Position numbers and translations under genes: made by a program
The notes under the pieces: model-generated
Databases searched by the model: none
What the model was told of the DNA's origin: nothing
The model's input: the letters and a program-made list of their open reading frames with translations, nothing else
NCBI GenBank assembly: GCA_023389575.1
Contig: JAEWEG010000038.1
Span: 1 to 51,627 of the forward strand
DNA: 51,627 nt
DNA from: Chloroflexota bacterium
GTDB lineage: Bacteria > Chloroflexota > Chloroflexia > Thermomicrobiales > UBA6265
Direction of reading: 5' to 3'
Shown here: in pieces, positions 23,265 through 32,502 of the stretch
Layout of the letters: each line of letters opens with the position of its first letter
How positions within the stretch are numbered: the first letter of the stretch is position 1

Positions 23265-25523
23265 ATGATCAAGACTCCAGTTATTCGTCCTCACCTGCAT
23301 GTGCAGCCAGTTCCGCCAGACCGTGTGTTCCTGTATGGGGAAGGCCGGCAATATGCGCTTAGCGGTAAAGCCTACGTAGCGGTTTCGGAGCTAATTGATG
23401 GCCAGCGATCGTCGAACGACATAATTGAGTCACTGATAGATACGGTCTCGACCACGGAGAGCGCCTACGCGCTCCTGATGCTAGAGAAGAATGGATACAT
23501 CGAGGAAGCGCCGGAATCGATGCCGGTGGAGCAGGCGGCGTTCTGGTCGGCGCTGGATGTGCCGGTGCGCAGGGCCGAGGAAGCGCTTCGCACCTCGAAG
23601 GTCGCGATCACGGCGCTTGGCGACCAGTCGATCTGGAGCCTGTGCGATGCGCTGGCCAGCCTGGGTATCAGGGTGGCCGATACTCCGGACGAGGCAGCAC
23701 TCACCATCGTCGTGGCCGATGACTACCTGCGCTCGGACCTGGACCGGATCAATCGCGAGGCCATCGCCAGCGAGCGACCGTGGTTGCTGATCCAGCCAAA
23801 TGGCTCCAGCCCGATGGTGGGGCCGCATTTCGTGCCCGGGTCCACCGGCTGCTGGGCCTGTCTGGAGCAGCGGATGCGGGCAAACCGGGAGGTGGAAACC
23901 TTCCTCGACGGGCTCGCCGGGCGCCAGGACCCGCTCGCGGCCCGGAGCGCGCTGCCGACCACGTCGCAGCTTGTGTACACGATTTGCGCGACCGAGGTGG
24001 CCAAGATCCTGGTGGGCGCGAATACGATGAGCCGCAACAACGTGATCCGGTCCATCGACCCCGCCACGGTGTCGATCCGGGAGCATGTGCTGGTGCGCCG
24101 GCCGCAGTGCGCGGTGTGCGGCGATCCCGAAGGCGAGGCGATCGCCCAGCCCGAGCCGATCGTGCTTTCGAACGTGAAGAAGACGTTCACCACCGATGGC
24201 GGCCACCGGGCCAGCACGCCCGAGGAGTCGCTCGAACGCTACAAGCACCACATCAGCCCGATCACGGGGGTAGTGAAGGCGCTGCTGCGCACGACCGATC
24301 CAGCGGACCCATATCAGCATGTGTACATCAGCGGGCAGAACCTGGCCGCCCGGTACGATTCGTACCAGGCCCTGCGGCGGAACATCCGGGGTTCGAGCTG
24401 CGGAAAGGGCACGACCGATGCCCAGGCCCAGGTGAGCGGGCTGTGTGAGGCGGTCGAGCGCTACTCCGGCGTGTACCGGGGCGAGGAGCATCGCATCCAG
24501 GGATCGCTGACGTCGATCGGCGACCTGGCGATCGATCCCCGGACCTCGATGCTCTACAGCGAGCAGCAGTACGCCGACCGCGACGAGTGGAACAACCGGA
24601 AGCGGAACCTCGACATCATTCCCGTGCCGTTCGACCCCGAGGAGACGATGGACTGGACCCCGCTGTGGTCGCTGACGCATGGCGCGATCCGGTACCTGCC
24701 GACCAGCTACCTGTTCTACGGGCATCCCACCCCGCCGCCGAAGCTGTACGCCCCGGCCGACTCCAACGGCTGCGCGGCCGGTAACACGGTGGAGGAGGCG
24801 ATCCTCCAGGGGTTCATGGAACTGATCGAGCGGGATAGCGTCGCATTGTGGTGGTACAACCGCGCGCGGCGTCCCGAGCTTGATCTCGATTCGATCGACC
24901 TGCCCTACCTGCAATCGCTTCGGGAGATCCACCGGCGGCAGCACCGGCACCTTTGGGTGCTGGATGTCACGGCCGATTTCGGTATCCCGGCGTTCGTGGC
25001 GCTTTCGCGCCGCGTCGACAAGCCGGTGCAGGACATCACCTTCGCCCCGGCCGCTCACTTCGACCCCAAGATCGCGCTGTTGCGGGCGCTCACCGAGCTC
25101 AACCAGATGATGCCTGGCGTGGCCACGATAGGGGAGGATGGTTCGGGCACCTACGCCTACGACGATGCCGAGGCCCAGCACTGGTGGCGCACCGCCACCG
25201 TGGAGAACCAGCCGTACCTGCTGCCCGCCGATGACCTGCCGAAGCGGAGGCTGGACGAGTTCGCTATCACCTGGACCGACGACCTGAAGGACGACATCGA
25301 ATTGTGCCGTTCGCTGGTGGAGGCGAAGGGGCTGGAAATGCTGGTGCTGGACCAGACCCGGCCCGATATCGGGATTCCGGTCACCAAGGTGGTGATTCCG
25401 GGCCTTCGGCACTTCTGGGCGCGATACGCCCCGGGCCGGCTGTACGACGTGCCGGTGGAGCTTGGCTGGGTCGATGCGCCGCGTGCGGAGCAGGACCTCA
25501 ACCCGATCACGATGTTCATTTAG
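23265..25523 (+). CDS. Fused E1-like/YcaO azoline cyclodehydratase (TOMM)
   Basis: A 752-residue fusion. Residues 1 to about 300 form the E1-like leader-binding (TOMM cyclodehydratase C) part with a Cys4 zinc site: CWAC at 196-199 and CAVC at 282-285. The C-terminal YcaO domain shows the ATP/Mg motifs SGLCEAVER (391-399) and EEAILQGFMELIER (510-523) and ends LNPITMFI. It converts Cys, and possibly Ser/Thr, of the core to thiazoline/oxazoline using ATP, guided by the leader. The ATG at 23265 has only a weak GGGA; a GTG at 23253 in frame is an alternative. It is the first enzyme of the RiPP operon, followed 19 bases later by the oxidase gene. Confidence 0.92.
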   Translation: MIKTPVIRPHLHVQPVPPDRVFLYGEGRQYALSGKAYVAVSELIDGQRSSNDIIESLIDTVSTTESAYALLMLEKNGYIEEAPESMPVEQAAFWSALDVPVRRAEEALRTSKVAITALGDQSIWSLCDALASLGIRVADTPDEAALTIVVADDYLRSDLDRINREAIASERPWLLIQPNGSSPMVGPHFVPGSTGCWACLEQRMRANREVETFLDGLAGRQDPLAARSALPTTSQLVYTICATEVAKILVGANTMSRNNVIRSIDPATVSIREHVLVRRPQCAVCGDPEGEAIAQPEPIVLSNVKKTFTTDGGHRASTPEESLERYKHHISPITGVVKALLRTTDPADPYQHVYISGQNLAARYDSYQALRRNIRGSSCGKGTTDAQAQVSGLCEAVERYSGVYRGEEHRIQGSLTSIGDLAIDPRTSMLYSEQQYADRDEWNNRKRNLDIIPVPFDPEETMDWTPLWSLTHGAIRYLPTSYLFYGHPTPPPKLYAPADSNGCAAGNTVEEAILQGFMELIERDSVALWWYNRARRPELDLDSIDLPYLQSLREIHRRQHRHLWVLDVTADFGIPAFVALSRRVDKPVQDITFAPAAHFDPKIALLRALTELNQMMPGVATIGEDGSGTYAYDDAEAQHWWRTATVENQPYLLPADDLPKRRLDEFAITWTDDLKDDIELCRSLVEAKGLEMLVLDQTRPDIGIPVTKVVIPGLRHFWARYAPGRLYDVPVELGWVDAPRAEQDLNPITMFI

Positions 25524-25542
25524 CGGATATGGACGGTCGCAT

Positions 25543-27057
25543 ATGACGATTCTGGACGCGCTCGATACGCGCGACGCACCAATCGAAACCAGCGACACGG
25601 ACGCGGCTCCGTGCTGGATCGCCATCTCGCCGGGCGTGACGGTGACCCCAACGGAGGATGGCGGCCTGAAGTTCGCGTTCCCGGCTGGCGCGATCACCGT
25701 GCCCGCGCTGACCGCGGGGCTGCGCGAGGCGCTGCTGCTGGTGGCGAACCGTGGCGCGACCGAGGAGGCGCTGCAGAACCTGGTGACGGAGCATGACGGC
25801 GCCGTTCAGTTGAGCCGCCTGTACCTGCATCTCAACCAGTTGATGGGGCGGGGCTGCCTGGCGTACACGGCCCGGGTTGGTGACCAGCCGCTCCTGAGCC
25901 TGGAGGGCATGACCCCGGCGTTCGCGCCGCGATTCCGGCCGATCGACCTGGAAACGGCGTTCGTGCTGTCACGCTTCGCTTACCTGCGGCGTGAGGGTGA
26001 CGCGCTGTTGATCGAGACGCCCCTGCGACCGGCGAAGGTCACCGGGCATTCGTGGATGGCTGGCGCGATCGTGGCTCGGCTGGCTGAGCCGGCCTCGGTC
26101 AGCGACCTGGCGGCCATCGTTCCCCAGGCGACTCGTGGCGAGTTGATGACGGCCCTGCAACTGCTCCACAGCCTCGGCGCGATCGACCCGGTCGAGGCCG
26201 ATGGGGCGACCGCTGAAACCCGTTCGGACGCGCTGCGGCAATGGGACTTCCACGACCTGGTGTTCCACGCCCGCAGCCGGTTCGGTCGCCACAATCACCC
26301 GTTTGGCGCGTCGTTCCCCTATGTGGACGAGGTTCCACCCGCTCCCGCTGTTCGGCCATCCCACGATGGCGAGGTGTTCCCGTTGGCGGTTCCCGATCTC
26401 GATGCCCTGAAGGTGAGCGACCGCCCGCTGACCGATGTCATCGAGTCGCGGGTGTCCACGCGGGTCTTCGGAGACCCACCGATCAGCCGCGACCAGTTGG
26501 GCGAGTTCCTCTATCGCGTTGCCCGGGTGCGATCGCGCGGTCATCTGCTCGTGCCGGCGAAGGGCCAACCGGTGGCGATGGAGACCACCAGCCGGCCGTT
26601 CCCGAATGGGGGCGCGGCGTACGAGCTGGAGTTCTACCTGACGGTTTCGGAGTGCGATGGCCTCGAACCCGGCATCTACCACTACGACCCAGAACAGCAT
26701 CACCTGGTGCGGGTTCGGCCGAATGGCCAGTTCGTGGACCGGATGATCTGGTTCGCGGGAATCACCGCTCCGGGCGCCAGGCCCCAGGTACTGGTGACGC
26801 TGGCGGCCCGGTTCCAGCGGATGACCTGGAAATACGACGCCATCGCCTACGCGGCCATCCAGAAGCATGTGGGAGTGGCGTACCAGACGATGTACCTGGT
26901 GGCGACCTCAATGGACATTGGCGCCTGTGCCCTAGGCAGTGGCGATGCCGACCTCTTCGCCCAGGCGATTGGCACCGACTACCTGGTGGAATCGTCGGTC
27001 GGCGATTTCATGCTCGGTAGTCTTCCCGACTCGTCCCTGAATGGTGCCCACGCATGA
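25543..27057 (+). CDS. SagB/ThcOx-type FMN dehydrogenase (azoline oxidase)
   Basis: A 504-residue protein with an N-terminal extension of about 280 residues and a C-terminal nitroreductase-fold SagB domain. The FMN-contact Arg cluster is in ESRVSTRVFGDPPISRDQL, followed by RPFPNGGAAYELEFYL, GIYHYDPEQHHLVRV and the closing SSVGDFMLGS. It oxidises azolines made by the YcaO protein to aromatic azoles. The N-terminal part is probably a leader-recognition or scaffolding segment (inference). The ATG at 25543 has a weak ribosome site, and the stop overlaps an ATG of the next reading frame. It belongs to the RiPP operon between the YcaO and radical SAM genes. Confidence 0.88.
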   Translation: MTILDALDTRDAPIETSDTDAAPCWIAISPGVTVTPTEDGGLKFAFPAGAITVPALTAGLREALLLVANRGATEEALQNLVTEHDGAVQLSRLYLHLNQLMGRGCLAYTARVGDQPLLSLEGMTPAFAPRFRPIDLETAFVLSRFAYLRREGDALLIETPLRPAKVTGHSWMAGAIVARLAEPASVSDLAAIVPQATRGELMTALQLLHSLGAIDPVEADGATAETRSDALRQWDFHDLVFHARSRFGRHNHPFGASFPYVDEVPPAPAVRPSHDGEVFPLAVPDLDALKVSDRPLTDVIESRVSTRVFGDPPISRDQLGEFLYRVARVRSRGHLLVPAKGQPVAMETTSRPFPNGGAAYELEFYLTVSECDGLEPGIYHYDPEQHHLVRVRPNGQFVDRMIWFAGITAPGARPQVLVTLAARFQRMTWKYDAIAYAAIQKHVGVAYQTMYLVATSMDIGACALGSGDADLFAQAIGTDYLVESSVGDFMLGSLPDSSLNGAHA

Positions 27058-27086
27058 GTTCAACCGCGACTAAGGAGGAAAACCCC

Positions 27087-28526
27087 ATGGAGGCAGTCGC
27101 CAGGTATCACGACATGTTGCAGGGCACACCGATGGTAAAGCGGTTTTACGAGCGGTGGGTGGCGGATAGCGCCTTCCGCCAGGCCCTGGCCGGCGATGCT
27201 CCGGGAACCCTGGCCCAGTACGGCATCGATCTCGCGCCAGAAGATATCGCCTCGCTGCTGAACCCTGGCATCGCCGAACCATCGCCCGCCGTGCAGGCCA
27301 TGTGGAGCGTGGCGATGGAGAAGCACGCCGCCTCGCAGGCGTTTTACCAGCGAGACCACCTGCCTTCCGATGAGCGCTGGCAGACCTGGCGGGCGCGCCA
27401 GGTTCGTCGCCAGATACTCGATGTCGGGCCGTTCCACGCCTCCACCAACATTCATGCGCCCTACGCGGTCGAGCTCAGCAAGGGCTGCACGATGGGTTGC
27501 TGGTTCTGCGCGGTGGACGCCAAGCGATTCGGCGGCCACTGGGAGTACACCCCGGAAAACGCGGCGTTCTGGCGGGGGATGCTGGACATCCTCCAGGAAC
27601 GGTTGGGACCAGGCGCCGCCGCGGGCTTCCTGTACTGGGCGACGGAGCCGATGGACAACCCGGATTACGAGCGCTTCTGCCTCGATTTCGCGAACACCAC
27701 CGGGGAGTTCCCCCCAACAACGACCGCCCAGGCGCTGAAGGACCCAGCCCGGACCCGGGAGCTGCTGCGGTTGTCCGAGGAGTGGGGCTGCTGGCAGAAC
27801 CGGTTCTCGGTGCTCTCGCTCAAGCTGCTCGACCGGGTGCACGCCGAGTTCAGCGCGGATGAGTTGCGGCAGGTCGAGTGTCTGCCGCTGACGAAGGACG
27901 CCTCGTTCTCGTTCGGCAACGCCGGGCGCTTCCGCGAACGGGCGTTGAAGAACCCTGAACTGCTCGGCAACCAGCTCCAGAAGCTGGCCGACCATGCGCC
28001 GTGGTACCGCGACAACCCCGACTACAACGAATCCGAGGACTATCCGCTCAACACCATCGCCTGCGTCACCGGGTTCCTGTTCAACATGGTGGATCGCACG
28101 GTCCAGTTGATCAGCCCCTGCACCGCCACCGACGAATGGCCGCTCGGGTTCTTCGTCTATGGCGAAGGAACATGGAACACGATCGACGAGTTCCAGGACA
28201 CGATCAACGGCCTGATCGATCGGTACATGATTCCCACCGTCCGGCCCGCCGATCACCTCTCGCTGCACGATTGGCTGACGGTCCAACCGCTGGCCGACGG
28301 CGTGCGGGTGGAAGGACGCTACCGGCAGTTCGTGGATATCCAGCATCCAGGCGATGGCGAGGCGCTGGCGACCACCGCCAACCTGCTCGCCACCGGAGCC
28401 CAGACCAGCACGATTGTCGGCCTGGTGCGCGACCAGCACGGATGCAGCCCCGACCAGGTGCACGGCTGGCTGAACGAATTCCTGGCGGCCGGGTTGCTGG
28501 CCGAGGAGAGGTTCCAGCTTCAATGA
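27087..28526 (+). CDS. PoyD-like radical SAM RiPP peptide epimerase
   Basis: A 479-residue radical SAM enzyme. The 4Fe-4S motif CxxxCxxC is CTMGCWFC (Cys134, 138, 141). Family landmarks of the RiPP maturation epimerase group (PoyD in polytheonamide) are HAPYAVELSKGC, GFLYWATEPMDNPDYERFC, TTTAQALKDPARTRELL, FSVLSLKLLDRVHAEFS and ISPCTATDEWPLGF. It would invert alpha carbons, giving D-amino acids. The first 60 residues (FRQALAGDAPGTLAQYGIDL) resemble the precursor leader. TAAGGAGG 8 bases before the ATG at 27087 fixes the start, although an ATG at 27054 overlaps the previous stop. Its stop overlaps the LanM start as ATGA. Confidence 0.9.
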   Translation: MEAVARYHDMLQGTPMVKRFYERWVADSAFRQALAGDAPGTLAQYGIDLAPEDIASLLNPGIAEPSPAVQAMWSVAMEKHAASQAFYQRDHLPSDERWQTWRARQVRRQILDVGPFHASTNIHAPYAVELSKGCTMGCWFCAVDAKRFGGHWEYTPENAAFWRGMLDILQERLGPGAAAGFLYWATEPMDNPDYERFCLDFANTTGEFPPTTTAQALKDPARTRELLRLSEEWGCWQNRFSVLSLKLLDRVHAEFSADELRQVECLPLTKDASFSFGNAGRFRERALKNPELLGNQLQKLADHAPWYRDNPDYNESEDYPLNTIACVTGFLFNMVDRTVQLISPCTATDEWPLGFFVYGEGTWNTIDEFQDTINGLIDRYMIPTVRPADHLSLHDWLTVQPLADGVRVEGRYRQFVDIQHPGDGEALATTANLLATGAQTSTIVGLVRDQHGCSPDQVHGWLNEFLAAGLLAEERFQLQ

Positions 28527-31500
28527 CCCACGCTCCACCAGCCATTGACCTGCACCGGATCCTGGCGCGGGCCGTACCACCCTCCGAGCGCCTGAACAGC
28601 GCCTGGGTCGAGCCCGATCCGGACCAGGATCCGGGCATCGCCGGACGCTATCTCACGGCCTGGAAGGCGACGGTCTCTCGCGAGCCGGAGGGGACCGCCT
28701 GGGTGCAGGCCGCGCTCGGGTTGCCGGACGAAACGCTGCTGGCCATGTTCGCACCGGTTCGGGTCCGAGAGGGAGCTGAACTGGCGGAGTGGGCACGGGT
28801 GATCGAGCGGGCGCTGTCTTCCGACCCGATCGTGGACCCCGCGTTCAGCGGCGATGTGATGTGGCCGTTCATCGCGCTCGCCGCGACCGACCTGGCCCGG
28901 ATCGTGGCGGACACCGGGTTGGAGATCCACGATTCCGCGCGGAACGACCTGCTTGGCATGCTTCGCGTGCGGCTGGGGCGGGTGGTGGCCCCGGCGCTGG
29001 AACACGAGCAGAAACTTATCAACTCCACCGCCATGTGGCTGAATCCCGGCGGCGAGGGGCAATTTCTCGATGCGTCCATCGATGGCTGGCTTCACCGGCT
29101 GAGCCTGCTGCCGGTGCTGGCTTACGTGATCGGCACCTGCTACGTCCACTGGCGGACGTTTATAAGCGAAATCTGCGCGCGCACCGAAGGTGACGCGGCG
29201 CTGATCGCCTCGCGCTTCCTGGGCCGGGAGACGCGGGGCGCGCTGGTTGGCGTGGCCGGCGATACGGGCGACCTCCACAACGAGGGGCGGGCGGTCGCGA
29301 TCCTGCGATTCGACGGCGGTGGCCGGGTGGTGTACAAGCCGAAGGACCTGACGGTCGCCGCTGGCTGGCTGGATCTCTGCCAGTTCCTCAACGACTCCGG
29401 CCTGGAACTCGACCTGCCAGTGCGGAAGATGGCCGTTCAGGGAGACCATACCTGGGAGGAGTTCGTCGAAACCGAGCCCTGTTCATCGCCGGAGCAGGTC
29501 GCGCGGTTCTACCGGCGAATGGGCGAAACCATCCGGCTGTTGCAGTTCCTCGAGGGCCGCGATTTCTGGTTGGACAACCTCATCGCCCGTGGCGAGTACC
29601 CGCACTTCATCGATATCGAGATGCTGCTTCAGCCCCGGCGGCCGCTTCCTTCCACGCTTTCGGACGCCGAGCAGGCCGCCTACGACTGGCTGGAAGAGTC
29701 GGCCTGCCGCACCTCGGCGATCGCGATGCCGATGCCGATCGCCGCGGGGACGCCATCGCAGGAGCTTGGCGCGCTGGGGCCGGTTGGGCCGTTCGCCAGC
29801 CCGTTCCTGTTCGAGCTTGGGGCACTGGCCGCCAGCTCCGGGACGCCCCCGTTGACCGAGGAAGGCTACGTGATGTGGGAGCATCCCGAGCATGTTCCCG
29901 TTCTCGACGGCGTTCCGATCGCGTCCGAAGAGCATTTTGACGAGGTTCTGGCCGGGTACGAGGCGATGCAGGAGTGCCTCGCCTCGGTTCGGGACAGGCT
30001 GGCCGCGGAGGATGGACCGCTGGCCCCACTGGCGACCGCGCCGATTCGCTACATCTATCGCGACACCTGGTCGTGCCTGAAGCTGGTGAGCCGGGGCGTG
30101 CAGCCGGGGTTGCTGGCCGATGCCGCGCACCGCGAGCTGTTTCTCGCCCAGTTGCTGCAACCCATCGCGAGCGACGCCGACCGGCAGCCGGCGGAGGCGC
30201 GGCTGGTGGCGACCGAGATCGACGGGCTGCGCAAGCTGGATGTGCCGTTTTTCCTGACCCATGCCAACAGCGACGAGGTGTTCGCTCCGGGCGGGTTGCG
30301 CGAGACGTTCTTCCCCGGCACGGCCTGGGACCGGCTGCAAGCGCGGATTTCGGGGCTCGCCGACTTCCCGCTGGACGAGCACCTGGCCATCGTCCGGTCG
30401 TCGTTCGCCAGTGGTCGCGCGGTGGGAGCGCCAGGCGTGCGAGTCACGTCCGGATCGGACCGCCAGGTGGAGCCGGACGAGTGCCTGGCGGCCGCCGAGG
30501 CGATTGGCCGGGACGTGCTTTCGCGGGCGTTCGATGGGGGTCAGGCCTGGGCCGGGCTGGCCTATCATCCGCCCGCCGATGTGCCGAGCCTGGAAGTGCT
30601 GCGTCCCGACATCTTGACTGGCACGACCGGGTTGGCGATGCTCTTCGCCGACCTGTACGACGTTACCGGCGAGGCGGCCTGGCGGGACGCCGCCATTCAG
30701 GCGATCGATCCCTCTGTCCGGGCCTGGCGGGATGAAGTCGACCGCGCCCGGCGAGGCGCGCCGTCGCTGGTATCCGCCGGCGCCCACTATGGGCTTGCCG
30801 CGTGGGCCTGGGCACTGGACCGGGTCGGCCGCTCGGTTGACGATGCGGACCTGGCCGGGGCGGTGGACGCGGGGCGGGAGATGGTCGCCGCCCGGCTGCG
30901 GGCCACGCCGTTCGAACCGGGCATCGTGGCGGGCGACGCCGGGTTGCTGCTGGCCATCCTCGAAGTGTTCCCGGAGATCGTGGACCGGGAGGTGGTCGAG
31001 GCGGTGGTTCCCGTGTTGCTGGCCGGGCTCGAAAGCACCGAGACACGGCGACCGGGCAAGGCGGAGCTGGGGCTTCGCTCGCTGCCGGATGGGCCGTCGA
31101 GCGCGGCCATCGCCCTGTCGCGGCTCGGTGACCGCGGGTTGCTCGATCCGGATCTCGACCTGCGAGGCGCGCTGTCAGGGTGGGCCGCTCCGCGCCTGGC
31201 CACGTCCGTCGACGACCTGACCGCGGGCACATTGCTGGCGCTGATCGAGGTCGAACGGTGGCTGGATGACGAGTCCGGGGCAGGTGAACTCCCAGGCCGC
31301 TGGATCGCGGCCCAACTCGAACGGAGCGATCCGTGGCGACTGCTCGATGTGGTCGAGGTGGCGCTGACCGCCGGAGATATTCCGGACGCCGCCGGAATCG
31401 CGGTGGGACGGCTGCTGGACACGCATCGCCAGCATGGTTCGTGGTTCCCCGGGGCGTGGGCCGATGACCGGCACAACCTTTCGGCGATTTGGGGGCGGGC

Positions 31501-31570
31501 GGCGGTGGCGCATGCCCTGCTGCGGACTGGCTCGGCGACGGGCATCCGGTCGCTGAGATTGCCTGGATAA
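28523..31570 (+). CDS. LanM-type class II lanthipeptide synthetase with a degenerate cyclase domain
   Basis: A 1015-residue protein. The dehydratase half is intact in part: GDLHN (Asp250, His252), VVYKPKDL (Lys272), Asp347 and Asn352, HFIDIEML (Asp364, Glu366), and the elimination residues in RYIYRDT (Arg509, Thr515). The normal DLHxEN segment reads DFWLDN, so its His is Trp349. The C-terminal LanC-like half (after about residue 680) has no cysteine; the CHG and WCxG zinc ligands are absent (the equivalent places read SLPDGPSS and DLTAGT). It should phosphorylate and dehydrate Ser/Thr but is unlikely to form thioethers by the known zinc mechanism. Its ATG overlaps the epimerase stop. Confidence 0.88.
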   Translation: MTHAPPAIDLHRILARAVPPSERLNSAWVEPDPDQDPGIAGRYLTAWKATVSREPEGTAWVQAALGLPDETLLAMFAPVRVREGAELAEWARVIERALSSDPIVDPAFSGDVMWPFIALAATDLARIVADTGLEIHDSARNDLLGMLRVRLGRVVAPALEHEQKLINSTAMWLNPGGEGQFLDASIDGWLHRLSLLPVLAYVIGTCYVHWRTFISEICARTEGDAALIASRFLGRETRGALVGVAGDTGDLHNEGRAVAILRFDGGGRVVYKPKDLTVAAGWLDLCQFLNDSGLELDLPVRKMAVQGDHTWEEFVETEPCSSPEQVARFYRRMGETIRLLQFLEGRDFWLDNLIARGEYPHFIDIEMLLQPRRPLPSTLSDAEQAAYDWLEESACRTSAIAMPMPIAAGTPSQELGALGPVGPFASPFLFELGALAASSGTPPLTEEGYVMWEHPEHVPVLDGVPIASEEHFDEVLAGYEAMQECLASVRDRLAAEDGPLAPLATAPIRYIYRDTWSCLKLVSRGVQPGLLADAAHRELFLAQLLQPIASDADRQPAEARLVATEIDGLRKLDVPFFLTHANSDEVFAPGGLRETFFPGTAWDRLQARISGLADFPLDEHLAIVRSSFASGRAVGAPGVRVTSGSDRQVEPDECLAAAEAIGRDVLSRAFDGGQAWAGLAYHPPADVPSLEVLRPDILTGTTGLAMLFADLYDVTGEAAWRDAAIQAIDPSVRAWRDEVDRARRGAPSLVSAGAHYGLAAWAWALDRVGRSVDDADLAGAVDAGREMVAARLRATPFEPGIVAGDAGLLLAILEVFPEIVDREVVEAVVPVLLAGLESTETRRPGKAELGLRSLPDGPSSAAIALSRLGDRGLLDPDLDLRGALSGWAAPRLATSVDDLTAGTLLALIEVERWLDDESGAGELPGRWIAAQLERSDPWRLLDVVEVALTAGDIPDAAGIAVGRLLDTHRQHGSWFPGAWADDRHNLSAIWGRAAVAHALLRTGSATGIRSLRLPG

Positions 31571-31632
31571 CCGCTGGACACTGGCGAATCATCTGGCCTG
31601 GACGAACGACACAGGAAGCGAGACACGGCGGT

Positions 31633-32454
31633 ATGGAACGAAACCTCTTCCGGGATGAGGCTGTCAAGCAACTGACATCCCCGGAGCAACTGGACCAGCG
31701 GATGAAACTGGCCCACCGGCGCGAATGGTTCGCGCTGGCGGCCGCGGGCCTGGTGGTGCTGGCGGTGCTGGCCTGGGCGATTCTGGGCACCGTCGAGACC
31801 AGGGCCAACGGCCAGGCGATGGTGTTGCGGCACGGTGGCGTGGTTCGGATTTCGGCCGAGGATCCGGGGACCTTTTCGCGGTTCCGCGTGGAAGTGGGCG
31901 ATGTGGTCGAGGCCGGCGCGGTGGTGATGAGCTACGAGCACGAGGATGGTTCGACCGTGGAAGTGGTGAACCAGTACGACGAGCCCGTGCGGATACTCGA
32001 ACTCCTGGTCGATTACGACAGCATGTTGTCCCCCGGGCACGAGCTCATGCTCGTGGAGTTCGTCGAGCGGCCCCTGGGGGTGCTGGTGTACCTGCCGGGC
32101 GTTACCGGGCGGCTGGTGGAGCCCGGCATGCCGGTGAAGGTGGTGCTCACGTCGTTTCCCGAGCAGCAGTATGGCTACGTCGAGGGCGTGGTGGAGACCG
32201 TCGCGCCCTTTCCCGCCACCAGTTCACGCATCGAACTGGTGACGAGCGACCCCAACATGGCCCAGTCGATCCTCGCCCAGACGGGGGCCGGCCCAATTGA
32301 GATCACCATCCACCTGACCGAGGACCCCAGCACGCCGTCTGGCTACGCCTGGTCGTCGTCCAACGGACCCGACATCGAGATCACGAGCGGGATGGTGGCC
32401 CAGGCGGAGATCGTGATCGAGGAGCAGGCCCCGATATCGCTGGTGTTCCCGTAG
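31633..32454 (+). CDS. NHLM bacteriocin-system secretion protein (HlyD-like membrane fusion)
   Basis: A 273-residue membrane-fusion-type protein of the NHLP export system. A cytoplasmic N-terminus, one membrane helix (about residues 31-53, ALAAAGLVVLAVLAWAILG) and an extracytoplasmic beta-rich part are seen. The protein is shorter than classical HlyD and lacks a long coiled coil, which is usual for this group. It should connect the ABC exporter to the cell exterior. It follows the LanM gene by 62 bases and precedes the peptidase-ABC gene by 48 bases. The ribosome site before 31633 is weak. Confidence 0.85.
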   Translation: MERNLFRDEAVKQLTSPEQLDQRMKLAHRREWFALAAAGLVVLAVLAWAILGTVETRANGQAMVLRHGGVVRISAEDPGTFSRFRVEVGDVVEAGAVVMSYEHEDGSTVEVVNQYDEPVRILELLVDYDSMLSPGHELMLVEFVERPLGVLVYLPGVTGRLVEPGMPVKVVLTSFPEQQYGYVEGVVETVAPFPATSSRIELVTSDPNMAQSILAQTGAGPIEITIHLTEDPSTPSGYAWSSSNGPDIEITSGMVAQAEIVIEEQAPISLVFP

Positions 32455-32502
32455 CGACCGTCGCGCGAGGGGTCAGGTTCGAGACAGGTTGAGGAGCCCG
32501 AA

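Noticed and set aside
28523..31570. Calling the product a conventional lanthipeptide
   Set aside because: The cyclase domain has no zinc-ligand cysteines, and YcaO and SagB enzymes compete for the core cysteines, so lanthionine rings are not a safe prediction.
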